Source: Skeletonema tropicum
Taxonomy: Eukaryota; Bacillariophyta; Thalassiosirophyceae; Thalassiosirales; Thalassiosiraceae
Reading direction: 5' to 3'
DNA: 64,000 nt
Assembly (NCBI GenBank): GCA_037178625.1
Contig: CM074136.1
Coordinates: 1,054,001 to 1,118,000 of the forward strand
Made by a program: the position numbers and the translations under genes. Below, one piece after another: positions 21,120 to 30,897 of this stretch. The notes beneath the pieces were generated by a model, which made no database searches, was not told the origin of the DNA, and saw only the letters and a list, made by a program, of their open reading frames with translations. Each line of letters opens with the position of its first letter. Position 1 is the first letter of the stretch.

Positions 21120-22860
21120 CCCTTACACAGTAGAGACAAAAGCTATGTCAACCCACCGGCCAAAAGCATGAGACTCGAGATATTGCAAGGGAATAGATGC
21201 TGCTTCCTCCACAACTGCACAACTGAAGGACTCCATAATGCACAACTGACGAGACTTGAGGTATGAGACTTCGTAAAGCACAACCGAAGAGACTCCTACG
21301 GCAAGAGCTTGTCGTGTAGACAAGTAACGACATCAACGAGCCAAGGCATGAGACTTGAGGTATTGAAGGAGAGTGCCACTGCTCAGACCACAGCAGAACT
21401 GAAGAGACTCCGTGATGAAAAACTGAGGAGACTCCGATGGCAAGAGTTCCTCATGTAGAGGGCAAGTAGTGACATCCACCGGCAAAGGCATGAGACTTGA
21501 GGTGCTGTTGAAGGAGAGCTCCATAGGTCATGCACAGATATAAGTTTGAGGATGACATTGATGTAAGAAGAGCTATTACAAGCAGCCAGTACTCACCTCT
21601 TTATAGCCTACAACTAAAGAGACTCCGTAATGAACAACTGAAGAGACTCTGATGGTTGAAGGAGAGTACCGCTGCTCCGACCACTGCAGAACTGAAGAGC
21701 AGAACATCCACCGGCCAAGGCATGAGACTTGAGGTATTGAAGGAGAGTGCCACTGCTCCGACCACTGCAAAACTGAAGAGACTCCGTAATGAACAACCGA
21801 AGAGACTCCGATGGCAAGAGTTCCTCGTGCAGAGGGCAAGTAGTGACATCCACCGGCCAAGGCATGAGACTTGAGGTATTGAAGGAGAGTGCCAATGCTC
21901 CGACCACTGCAGAACTGAAGAGACTCCGTAATGAACAACCGAAGAGACTCTGATGGCAAGAGTTCCTCGTGCAGAGGACAAGTAGTGACATCCACCGGCC
22001 AAGGCATGAGACTTGAGGTATTGAAGGAGAGTACCGCTGCTTAGAGCACTGCAGAACTAAAGAAACTCCGTAATGAACAACCGAAGAGACTCCGATGACA
22101 AGAGTTCCTCGTGCAGAGGGCAAGTAGTGACATCCACCGGCCAAGGCATGAGACTTGAGGTATTGAAGGAGAGTGCCAATGCTCCGACCACTGCAGAACT
22201 GAAGAGACTCCGTAATGAACAACCGAAGAGACTCCGATGGCAAGAGTTCCTCGTGCAGAGAACAAGTAGTGACATCCACCGGCCAAGGCATGAGACTTGA
22301 GGTATTGAAGGAGAGTACCGCTGCTCCGACCACTGCAGAACTAAAGAGACTCTGTAATGAACAACCGAAGAGACTCCGATGGCAAGAGTACCACTGCAGA
22401 ACTGAAGTGACTCCGTAATGAACAACCGAAGAGACTCTGATGGCAAGAGTTCCTCATGTAGAGGGCAAGTAGTGACATCCACCAGCCAAGGCATAAGACT
22501 TGAGGTATTGAAGGAGAGTGCCACTGCTCCGACCACTGCAGAACTGAAGAGACTCCGATGGCAAGAGTTCCTCATGTAGAGGGCAAGTAGTGACATCCAC
22601 TGGCCAAGGCATGAGACTTGAGGTATTGTAACGGCAGTGCTGCTGCTTCACTCCGCCACACATCTGAAGAGACTCCGACGACAACAGCGAAATACCATAG
22701 ACGAGTAATGACATCTGCAATTGAGGTATTGCAAGGGAAGGAGTGCTGCTGCTCCCACCAACGCACATCTGAAGAGACTTCTTAAAGCACAACTGAAGAG
22801 ACTCCAGTCAAGTAGACAAGTAATGACATCTGTGATGAACAATCGGTTTCCACAGTAGAA
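21120..22860. repeat. 142-bp tandem repeat (minisatellite) array
   Basis: The phrase gagacttgaggtattgaagg recurs at 21724, 21866, 22008, 22150 and 22292, exactly 142 bp apart, with shortened or diverged units on both sides (about 21351, 21493, 22497, 22613). Each unit also contains aagagactccgatggcaaga and gtgacatccaccggcc. 142 is not a multiple of three, and the long minus-strand frames here just cycle through the repeat, so I do not call them genes. Confidence 0.9.
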
Positions 22861-24414
22861 CAGAAATAGATGCTTCCTCCTTCAATTGAATGCCATCTCA
22901 GCCAATGAGGATGATGTGTGCACGAAGAGCATTCCACTTCCAATTTGGGAGTTTTATCATAATAGAGAGCAACAAACTCACCCATGTTAGACAATGGCTT
23001 AGCATTTGTGAACAAACTAAATAAGAAATATTGAATAGCACGTACCTCAAAGTTAATCGTTCCAAGAAGGGACCCATTGCTGCAATAATATTATTACCAA
23101 ATCTGCCAAGAGGTTTCGTCCTCCATATAGCAGCTCAACGGTTCGTTCGTGCAACGCTCATAATGATCAATATCTCAGATGGCACAATAAGGAGTCACCG
23201 TCCCAACGTTCAGCTGTGCGTCCCAAAAGTGCGGTGAAAGAAAGAGGTTTCAGTATGACGGCTGAAAGGACTCCAACTTGCAAAGTTAATCACTTCTTAG
23301 AACAGAGGGGATCTTTAGATAGCTTCAAGTCCAGTGCAGTCCGTCTTATAACTCCCGGGATTAGTTTCTCGCACGTAGCTTCCACCTTTCGTCGGGCACA
23401 TCTATGTCGATGTGGCAGACAATCTTGACGAGTTGCTATATATAAAAGAATCCCCCCCAAACACAAACTTCGGTTGATTTGATGCTTCAGTTGTATAATA
23501 TCTGAGTAAAACTCTGTGGTGTAGATGATCAAAACAAAGTAGCCGAGTGATTCCGTCTGATTGGATAACAGTGGAGGCGGAGGGGGAGTGGATCTGTCGA
23601 ATTAATAAATGATGTCGTCTGTTAAATAACAAAGTTGGGGAGGGGGGAGACAACAAAATGATTAATTTTAGTGGCGAGGACAATGGCGTTGTATTTGTGA
23701 TCAAATTAAATAAAAATATGAAAGAGCACACGTACCTCCAAACAGAGAGCATCAATCCCCAAGTGCTGTTACTGCCACTTCTGGCAATATGTACGTGGAC
23801 TATGCCGATCAAAATAAATAATCACGCATGTCTTTGTAAATGATAGATAAGCATTATCAGTGACCCCAGCCGATGATCACGCCGCAAGCGCTCATAATAT
23901 TGTTGAATCGCCGATATTATTGGTGTGTAACACTGTAGGCGAGCACGGTCCATGAAGATGTTATCGTGCATGTGAAGAAGATCGTTATTTTATTTTCATC
24001 AACGGACACAAGATAATATGTCGAAGGGCCCAAAACAAAGATGAATGCAGGAGGCGGTTTATTCCTTGAGCATCATCGGTAGATAACGACTCTATGTGGA
24101 TGTTGGCGGCGCTTTGGGGTGATGCACCAATCGGCGGCGAAGGTAGCAAGGGTGGAGTTGTGGACGCCATGGTCGTTATTTATTTTTGAAAATGCTGTAT
24201 TCATAAACGACGTTGCACATCTATCAGGAGAAGCAGGGAAAGGGTCAAATTTGGATTTCTGTCCTTCTTTCTTCGGTCTTAGACGCATTTGCTACACACA
24301 TGACAAAAACATCCCAAATAGTAATGGGAGTGTTTGATAAAGGGCACTTAAAAAATGAGCCCAGAACCTATTCCAACAGCGCTTGGCCGATGAGAACAAA
24401 AAAATCTGATGTGA

Positions 24415-24535
24415 CAGCATCTCAATTCTGATGAATGCACTAAATCAGAATATATTCTGATTTGTCAGAATAAAATTCTGACAAATCGGAAAAGATTCTG
24501 TCAAATCAGAATATATTCTGATACAACAAAATTAA
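24415..24535. repeat. Right subterminal repeats of the nested element
   Basis: Four to five copies of tcagaat/attctga-type motifs, including two copies of the palindrome tcagaatatattctga, mirrored at the left end. Confidence 0.7.
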
Positions 24536-24569
24536 ACTGCAAAAACACAATATTCCAGTTTCAGAGGAA

Positions 24570-24631
24570 GTCAACGTCGATGTACGCATATAGATTTCTC
24601 AGGCTTTGAGCAGATAATACTCAACTTGAGA
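24570..24631 (+). repeat. 5' LTR, second part
   Basis: 62 bp matching 29663-29724. It continues the LTR that was interrupted at 20016. Confidence 0.95.
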
Positions 24632-24805
24632 GATTATCATTGTCTCGCGTTTTCTACATAGCTATCAGACCACCGTTGTATTGTCTGATCAAGCCGGACG
24701 TAAGAAATCTAGAGATCATCCTCACGTCACTGATTTAAGTGGATTTCAACTCGCCGGGTTAACACCTCGCTCAACAGAACTTCCTTTCATACCAAGTGGA
24801 CACCC

Positions 24806-27800
24806 GTGATAGCTGCTCAATACAGCATAACATCTTTATCTGACGCCAATATCATCATGCAGGAGGATCAACTTTCTTCTTCACGTGGCGATGTTACTGC
24901 CGATGAGGGTTTTGTAGACGCTTCTTTAGAGACCAGGGATGGTAGTCGAGATGCTAATATGGAATCTGATGTACTTCGTAGAGGAAGGTGGCGGAGACCC
25001 TTCTCGTATTTAAAGGGGATATTCGATAGTAATCATTCCATTCCTACTGAAAGGATTGTTTCGATGGTCATGACGGATCATATTCTTCAGACTGAGTATG
25101 ACAATGGGTTATCTATTGATCGATGTATGACTTATAACGTATCAGCTGCACTATCTACCGAGATTGCAGGTTTGATTGACGGCGGTGCCAATGGTGGACT
25201 TGCCAACCCGAAGGAGATGAGATTAATTTCCTACTGCTATCCGCCTAGGCATATCAACATTACGGGCGTTGGTGATTTGAATATTCCACAGTTGAAAATT
25301 GGGACCTATGCTGCCAAGGTTCAATTGAGTGATGGAAACTACGTTCTCATGATGTTCCATGAATATGGGGAGCTCAAGAATGGTAAAACCATCCATTCCA
25401 AGATTCAACTCGCTGATAACGGATGCGTCATCCATGACCAACCAGAACTTCTTGGAGGCAAGCAATGCTTGATCACGCTAGAAGGACATCAAATTCCCCT
25501 AGACTTTGAGAACGGTCTACCCTATCTCAAGATGCAGTATCCAAGTGATGACGACTTGCTTCTTCCCACTGTCCTTATGACTCGTGACGTTCCTTGGGAC
25601 CCATCTAGATATGATACGAACAAGTCTACCAAGGTACCCATCATCGACCCTCAGGAGAGTGCCTACTTGTCGACTCCGGTACATCCTAATACTAACCAAT
25701 ATGGGGAGTTCATCACTACGAACTATGGGGAGCAGGAATTTGGAGATCCTATTCAAGATCTACTATCGGTGTCTCAAGGTTATGAACGGAGAGTGGTATC
25801 TACCGGTGAACTTCTACCAATGCCTATGGACCCTATTCATTGTGCGTTTGAAATGGCCTTTCCTGTTGAGTGTTACTCCAATGTTTACGAGTGTTACTCC
25901 ACACTTGGCAATCTCAACTGTCACTTCGCACAACAGCGTCTTGACCCCATTCAATACCAAGAGTATCGCAAGTATTTTCTCAATGTGCCTGCATCCACCG
26001 TCCGCAGTACTTTCGACTCCACCACACAATACTACCGCATGGTTCCTAACACCAACAAATTTATGACATACCGATCACCATATCCAGCACTCAATGTCTT
26101 TCGCCGTCATGAGATTGTTTTTACTGATACTGTCTTCGCCGACGTAACAGCATGGGGAGGTATTAATGCCGCTCAAGTGTTTGCAGGAAAGATGTCCAGG
26201 TACATTTCTGTTCACGGATGCAAAACTGATGGAGATTTTGCGCGTTGCCTTGAGGATGAGATTCGCAAACGTGGTGCTATGGACAAACTTGGATCCGACA
26301 GAGCAAAGGCAGAGATCAGCAAGAAGGTTCAGGATATTTTACGCACTCTTTTCATCGATGATTGGCAATCGGAACCACACTATCACCATCAGAATTTCGT
26401 TGAAAGGATGATTGGGGAGCTCAAGAAATTCGCCAATTGGGTATTGAATTGGTCTGATGCACCTGTCGAATCTTGGTACGAGGCTTTTGAATATGTCACG
26501 TTCATTATGAATAGAACTGCGAAGCAATTTCTGAATTGGAGGACTCCTGTCGAGGCTCTTACTGGACAAACTCCAGACATTTCTATGCTCACGCATTTCA
26601 CTTTCTGGGAACCTGTTGGTATTGGGAACTATCGAGGATCTGGCAAGAACTTTCCTTCTGAATCCAACGAAATTATTGTTCGTTTTATTGGATACGCCGA
26701 AGACGTCGGACACAGCTGTACTTTCAAGGTCTTTAACGAACAGACTCAGGAGATCCTCTACCGATCTAGTCTCAGGAAGCTTGACCCTGAAACAGACATT
26801 CTCAATATTCCTCCTTACTATCCTAAGCCGAAGGACATCGATGACGAAGGCATCGCAGAGATAGTGAAGACACGTGATATGGGAGATCCAAATCTCAAGA
26901 GGACGGCGATGTTTTCTCCAGACGAACTTCTTGGTAGAACTTTTCTCATGAGGCATAATGAGGATGGTACTCGCAACAGGGCAACCATTATTGATTATGA
27001 GGAGATTGACTTGGATGAATACGAGGAGGCGATGGATGAGTTCAACCGCAACTTGGAGAGTCAAGGACCAAGACATAGATTCAAGGTCAAGGTGGGAGGT
27101 ACAGAGCTAGAGGATTATGTGGAGTGGAATGATATGTGTGAATTCATTGAAGAACAGATTCAGCATGAGGATAAGACCTGGAATTTCAGGAAGATCATTG
27201 GTCATAAGAGAGCTTTGAAGCGGGGAGAGATACCTCAAGTGCTCATTCTCTGGGAGTCTGGGGAGATTACCTACGAACCTATCAACGTCATCTACGACAC
27301 CAACAACTTTCTCATTGCGGAATATGCTATGGAGAACGGTCTACTGGATGAATGGCAGAAGCAGTGTCCAAGGTTGAAGTTGAAGAAACTTGCGAATAAC
27401 TCGAAGAAACTGATGCGTATGGTGAACGAAGCAAAACGAAAGAGCTTCAAGAATACTCCTATATACATGTTTGGAGTGAAGGTTCCGAGGAATCACGAGC
27501 AAGCAGTGCAGTTTGACGAGGAGAATGGCAATACTCTTTGGCAGGATGCAGAAAAGAAGGAGATCGATCAGATGTTCGAGTACAATGTCTTTGATGATCG
27601 AGGACATCGGAGTACCACCCGAGAACCACCAGGCTACAAGAAGATTAGGCTTCACATTGTATATGCTTGCAAGCATGATGGAAGGAGAAAGGCTAGGATT
27701 GTCGCTGGTGGACATCTTACTGATACACCGTTGGAAAGTGTATACTCTGGGGTTGTTTCTCTTCGTGGTATTAGACTCATTGTCTTTCTTTCTGAGCTCA

Positions 27801-29257
27801 ATGATCTCGAAGTGTACCAGACCGATATTGGAAATGCATTTCTCGAAGCCAAGACTACTGAGAAGGTCTTTGTTATTGCTGGCGGAGAATTTGGGGAGCT
27901 GAAGGACCACATCTTCATCATTGTCGGGTCACTTTATGGACTCAAGACTAGTGCCAAGAGATTTCACGAAGTACTCAGTGATGTCTTGCGAGAAATGGGA
28001 TTCGTTCCATGTCCAGCTGAACCTGATATTTGGATGAGAGCGATGAATAGTGACGGCACTGTAATGTCTCAGCAAGAACTGAAACACGAGGATCCTGCGT
28101 ACACCTATGATGGAGTTACTGTTCCTATCTTTGAAGGATACTATGAGTACATTGCTACTTATGTGGATGACCTCACTATTGGATCGAAGGACCCCAAGGC
28201 AATCATCAAATACTTGACGGACGTTGCTAAGTTCAAGTTGAAGGGAACTGAACCGATTAAATATCTATTGGGATGTGACTATTGGAGAGAAGATGATGGT
28301 ACTCTGTGTTCGGCACCCAAGAAGTATATCGAGAAGATGAAAGATACTTATATCCGCTTATTTGGAGAAGAACCGCGTTTCAAAAAGGCACCGATGCAAC
28401 CTAATGCGCATCCTGAATTGGATACTTCTGAGTTCTGCGATGATGAGGAGACCAAGATCTATCAGTCGTTGATTGGTGCGGTGCAATGGGCAGTATCTCT
28501 GGGGAGAATTGATATCACGGTTCATGTGATGACTCTCGGCAGTTTCAGGGTCCAACCTAGGAAAGGACATTTGGAAATGGTTAAAGGACTATATGGGTAC
28601 TTATGCAAGATGAGTGATGCTACCATACGGTACAGAACTGATATGCCTGATTTGAGCGATATGGAGTTTGAGGAATATGACTGGTCACGTACACCGTATG
28701 CCGGATCTAAAGAAGAGTATCCGAAGAATTTACCCTCAGCTAGAGGTAATCCAGTGCAGTCATTATCTTATGTCGATGCGAACCTTTATCATGATATGTT
28801 AAGCGGAAAGGCAATCACTGCTGTTCTTCACTTTCTTAATCAGACGCCCATCGATTGGTATTCAAAGAAACAATCTACAGTTGAAACTGCTACTTTTGGA
28901 TCTGAGAATGTTGCAGCGAGAACCGCAATTGAACAATTGAAAGACTTGAAGTATACCCTACTTTACCTTGGTGTACCTATTGTTGATCGTTCGATACTCG
29001 TTGGAGATAACAAAACTGTTGTTGACTCAACTACGCAACCACATTCAAGACTTGCGAAGAGACACTTGATGCTATCCTATCACTTCGTTCGTGAAGCTGT
29101 TGCTACAGGACATTATGTATTCGTTTGGTTGAACGGAAAGAATAACCCCGCGGACATTTTGAGCAAGCATTGGGGAATGCAATCTGTTTGGCAGGTCCTT
29201 CAACCTCTACTTTTCTGGCATGGAGATACTTTGGATTGTCCAGTCAAGTTGACCTGA
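24806..29257 (+). CDS. Copia-type polyprotein (protease, integrase, reverse transcriptase, RNase H), no visible gag
   Basis: One open frame of 1483 residues. The aspartic protease has LIDGGANGGL near residue 123. The integrase has FTDTVFADV near 440, SDRAK near 497 and FVERMIGE near 531, giving a D,D-35-E spacing, plus the WQSEPHYHHQN segment before the Glu. The reverse transcriptase has VYQTDIGNAFLEA near 1003 and the catalytic TYVDDLTIG near 1117. RNase H has WYSKKQSTVETATFGSE near 1350 and a late VGDNKTVVDST. The protease-integrase-RT-RNaseH order defines Ty1/copia, and the wording of the integrase resembles diatom CoDi elements. The roughly 120 residues before the protease contain no CCHC zinc knuckle or capsid-like segment. 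Either gag was lost or it is supplied elsewhere. The enzymatic frame is undamaged. Confidence 0.95.
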   Translation: MIAAQYSITSLSDANIIMQEDQLSSSRGDVTADEGFVDASLETRDGSRDANMESDVLRRGRWRRPFSYLKGIFDSNHSIPTERIVSMVMTDHILQTEYDNGLSIDRCMTYNVSAALSTEIAGLIDGGANGGLANPKEMRLISYCYPPRHINITGVGDLNIPQLKIGTYAAKVQLSDGNYVLMMFHEYGELKNGKTIHSKIQLADNGCVIHDQPELLGGKQCLITLEGHQIPLDFENGLPYLKMQYPSDDDLLLPTVLMTRDVPWDPSRYDTNKSTKVPIIDPQESAYLSTPVHPNTNQYGEFITTNYGEQEFGDPIQDLLSVSQGYERRVVSTGELLPMPMDPIHCAFEMAFPVECYSNVYECYSTLGNLNCHFAQQRLDPIQYQEYRKYFLNVPASTVRSTFDSTTQYYRMVPNTNKFMTYRSPYPALNVFRRHEIVFTDTVFADVTAWGGINAAQVFAGKMSRYISVHGCKTDGDFARCLEDEIRKRGAMDKLGSDRAKAEISKKVQDILRTLFIDDWQSEPHYHHQNFVERMIGELKKFANWVLNWSDAPVESWYEAFEYVTFIMNRTAKQFLNWRTPVEALTGQTPDISMLTHFTFWEPVGIGNYRGSGKNFPSESNEIIVRFIGYAEDVGHSCTFKVFNEQTQEILYRSSLRKLDPETDILNIPPYYPKPKDIDDEGIAEIVKTRDMGDPNLKRTAMFSPDELLGRTFLMRHNEDGTRNRATIIDYEEIDLDEYEEAMDEFNRNLESQGPRHRFKVKVGGTELEDYVEWNDMCEFIEEQIQHEDKTWNFRKIIGHKRALKRGEIPQVLILWESGEITYEPINVIYDTNNFLIAEYAMENGLLDEWQKQCPRLKLKKLANNSKKLMRMVNEAKRKSFKNTPIYMFGVKVPRNHEQAVQFDEENGNTLWQDAEKKEIDQMFEYNVFDDRGHRSTTREPPGYKKIRLHIVYACKHDGRRKARIVAGGHLTDTPLESVYSGVVSLRGIRLIVFLSELNDLEVYQTDIGNAFLEAKTTEKVFVIAGGEFGELKDHIFIIVGSLYGLKTSAKRFHEVLSDVLREMGFVPCPAEPDIWMRAMNSDGTVMSQQELKHEDPAYTYDGVTVPIFEGYYEYIATYVDDLTIGSKDPKAIIKYLTDVAKFKLKGTEPIKYLLGCDYWREDDGTLCSAPKKYIEKMKDTYIRLFGEEPRFKKAPMQPNAHPELDTSEFCDDEETKIYQSLIGAVQWAVSLGRIDITVHVMTLGSFRVQPRKGHLEMVKGLYGYLCKMSDATIRYRTDMPDLSDMEFEEYDWSRTPYAGSKEEYPKNLPSARGNPVQSLSYVDANLYHDMLSGKAITAVLHFLNQTPIDWYSKKQSTVETATFGSENVAARTAIEQLKDLKYTLLYLGVPIVDRSILVGDNKTVVDSTTQPHSRLAKRHLMLSYHFVREAVATGHYVFVWLNGKNNPADILSKHWGMQSVWQVLQPLLFWHGDTLDCPVKLT

Positions 29258-29281
29258 AAAGGGTACTCAATGATAGGGGAG

Positions 29282-29724
29282 TGTTGAGTTATGCATTTCG
29301 TACGGGATATTTATGGATTATGGGAAAATGGGATCTTTATTTTAGGATATGTGTCTCAATCTTTTTTGATGAGAACTTCAAGATCACGACACGTCGCCTC
29401 TCGACGGACGACACTTTTCGCCCATGGCGCTCACTTTTGTAGATAGAAATAAAGAATAAACAACGTGTAGTAGACGAAGCCGACCATGGCGGAGACTTCT
29501 TCCAATAATACTTCGATAGTCGGGTAGGATAGATGAGCAGATAGCTCCAACATCCAGCTTAATTTGGTATTTGAACTCAACGTTCCAGAATCTTCATACG
29601 TCCTTCATCCTTCACTTTCGCCGAGCCACCCGTCGTTCAGATCAGTGATACTCGTACCGCAAGTCAACGTCGATGTACGCATATAGATTTCTCAGGCTTT
29701 GAGCAGATAATACTCAACTTGAGA
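29282..29724 (+). repeat. 3' LTR
   Basis: 443 bp, uninterrupted, same sequence as the two pieces of the 5' LTR. Followed by the target duplication atccc at 29725-29729. Confidence 0.95.
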
Positions 29725-30273
29725 ATCCCCCGCAAAAGTCCAATCATTACCTTTATCACGTTCGCCTTCACTAAATGGTCCAGCATTTAACGGCGTTTTT
29801 CGGAGCCTGGGACCCACGGATAGTTCCGCTTGACGGAAGACCCTCCCAGAAACAAACGTCTTTATCATTTCAATGTACATGAGTGCAGCATGATCTTTCG
29901 ATGTTAAATCCTTGAGATTCTGATCATTAACCTGCACCATACTCCCCGCCCAAGAAATGCGCTCTTCAAAAGTGCCCAAGAACTCCTTTGGGGAGAGTAA
30001 GAGCTGGGGATTCTTTTTACTCCTCGCGTCCATATCGTAGAGGGGTTGAAAAATTTCAAACTTGTCGCCGTGGATGGGCATTGGAAATGGACGCTGTTGG
30101 GGTGCGATCATTATTTCTTTATCCTGTGCCTCGGGTTTGGTTGATGATTCATCATTAAACATAAAATTGCATGGTTGGTTCTGAGAATGAAAAAACGCTG
30201 CAACGAATGAGATGCCTATGAGCAGCCTGATTGCATGGCTGATTTTGATGCTTTCCCTGGGGCTTGCTGTCAT
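29725..30273 (-). pseudogene. 5' exon of the split TylF-type O-methyltransferase
   Basis: From ATG 30273 the minus strand encodes 183 residues up to the target site. There is a membrane helix near residues 10-25 (IRLLIGISFVAAFF), a linker, and a methyltransferase N-terminal region (LTSKDHAALMYIEMIKTFVS, then GNDWTFAGD). TylF-family proteins have a W..G D..TM..RLDN-type junction, and here WTFAGD continues in frame into TMTGSKRLDN at 19630 once the element and one copy of the target site are removed. The reconstructed coding length would be 398 codons including stop (549+399+246 nt). Confidence 0.85.
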
Positions 30274-30557
30274 GGTAAATCTCTCCAAGCTGTGTTAAAA
30301 GAGATTTTTGTGAAAGCTGCTCTGCAGGCATGTAATGTGTAGGCAGTAAGTAGAAGTAGGCTACTGCAGGCAGGCTGCAAGATTATTGAACGCAGCAGCT
30401 CAAGCTTCGTGAATAACTTTCTATCTTCTTCTAGGTTCTCGGCATCTCAGTCTCGTTAGAATGCCACACCACACACCATTTCCCTGATTCTTTCGAAAGG
30501 CACTCAAAAAAATCGCGAACGGGGAGGGACCCGTGATGCGCCAAGAACAAAAACGAA
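30274..30557. promoter_or_regulatory. Upstream region of the split methyltransferase gene
   Basis: Position relative to the start codon implies the promoter and 5' UTR. No specific motif identified. Confidence 0.3.
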
Positions 30558-30559
30558 TA

Positions 30560-30895
30560 CTCCCTCTGTCCCAAAAAAAATGAGCTATTTGAAGTTAATC
30601 GTAGTCCCACAAAAAACTAGCTTTTTGACGTACTTATTCCTACTTGAGGTCCTACACAAGTGTCCGAGAGGCCTCTTCAGTTTCACATTAGGGTTAGATT
30701 TTAAGGATATATTAACGCCTTTCGTCACAATATCATAAAAAATACTTGCTTAACAACCTCCAACCTCCATAATATAATTGTAACCGGCGTGAAATAAGCT
30801 TTCCAACGATGTGCGATAGCAATTTTTTGGACGAAAATCGACCAAATTTTAACTATTTTAAATCAAAAAGCTCATTTTTTGTGGGACAGAGGGAG
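30560..30895. mobile_element. Stowaway-like (Tc1/mariner) MITE
   Basis: 336 bp with TIRs beginning ctccctctgtcccaaaaaa and ending tttgtgggacagagggag, flanked by TA on both sides (30558-30559 and 30896-30897). The inverted homology extends inward through agctcatttttt / aaaaatgagct. No coding capacity. TIR sequence, size and TA duplication match the Stowaway type described in plants. Confidence 0.9.
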
Positions 30896-30897
30896 TA

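Larger units (their letters stand above)
20017..24567. mobile_element. 4551-bp non-autonomous DNA-transposon-like element nested in the LTR
   Basis: The ends are exact 22-bp inverted repeats, starting cctctgaaactgg and finishing ccagtttcagagg. Comparison with the uninterrupted 3' LTR shows that only the bases AA were duplicated (20015-20016 and 24568-24569). No transposase frame is present. The interior holds AT-rich subterminal repeats, a family of about 120-bp repeats with the core ctcacctctt (20600-21000), a 142-bp tandem array, and a right part (about 23900-24190) related to the terminal repeat of the element at 8768-11822. A 2-bp AA duplication does not match the common superfamilies I know, so the superfamily is open. 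Confidence 0.85.
19636..29724 (+). mobile_element. Ty1/copia LTR retrotransposon (CoDi-like) with a nested DNA element in its 5' LTR
   Basis: The 5' LTR (19636-20016 plus 24570-24631) and 3' LTR (29282-29724) are both 443 bp, and I see no difference between them. They begin TGTTGAG and end CTTGAGA. The element is flanked by the 5-bp duplication atccc (19631-19635 and 29725-29729). A polypurine tract gataggggag (29272-29281) precedes the 3' LTR directly. The internal region carries one polyprotein frame (24806-29257). Identical LTRs imply a very recent insertion. The primer-binding site is not obvious. The 5' LTR is interrupted by a 4551-bp element, so this copy's own promoter is broken. Confidence 0.95.

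Noticed and set aside
21333..22842. Long minus- and plus-strand open frames (up to 239 aa) in 21-22.8 kb
   Set aside because: They translate the 142-bp tandem repeat in successive frames; the products have no domain and repeat themselves.
21120..22860. Possible CRISPR array
   Set aside because: Repeat units are 142 bp with no unique spacers, in a eukaryotic transposable element.
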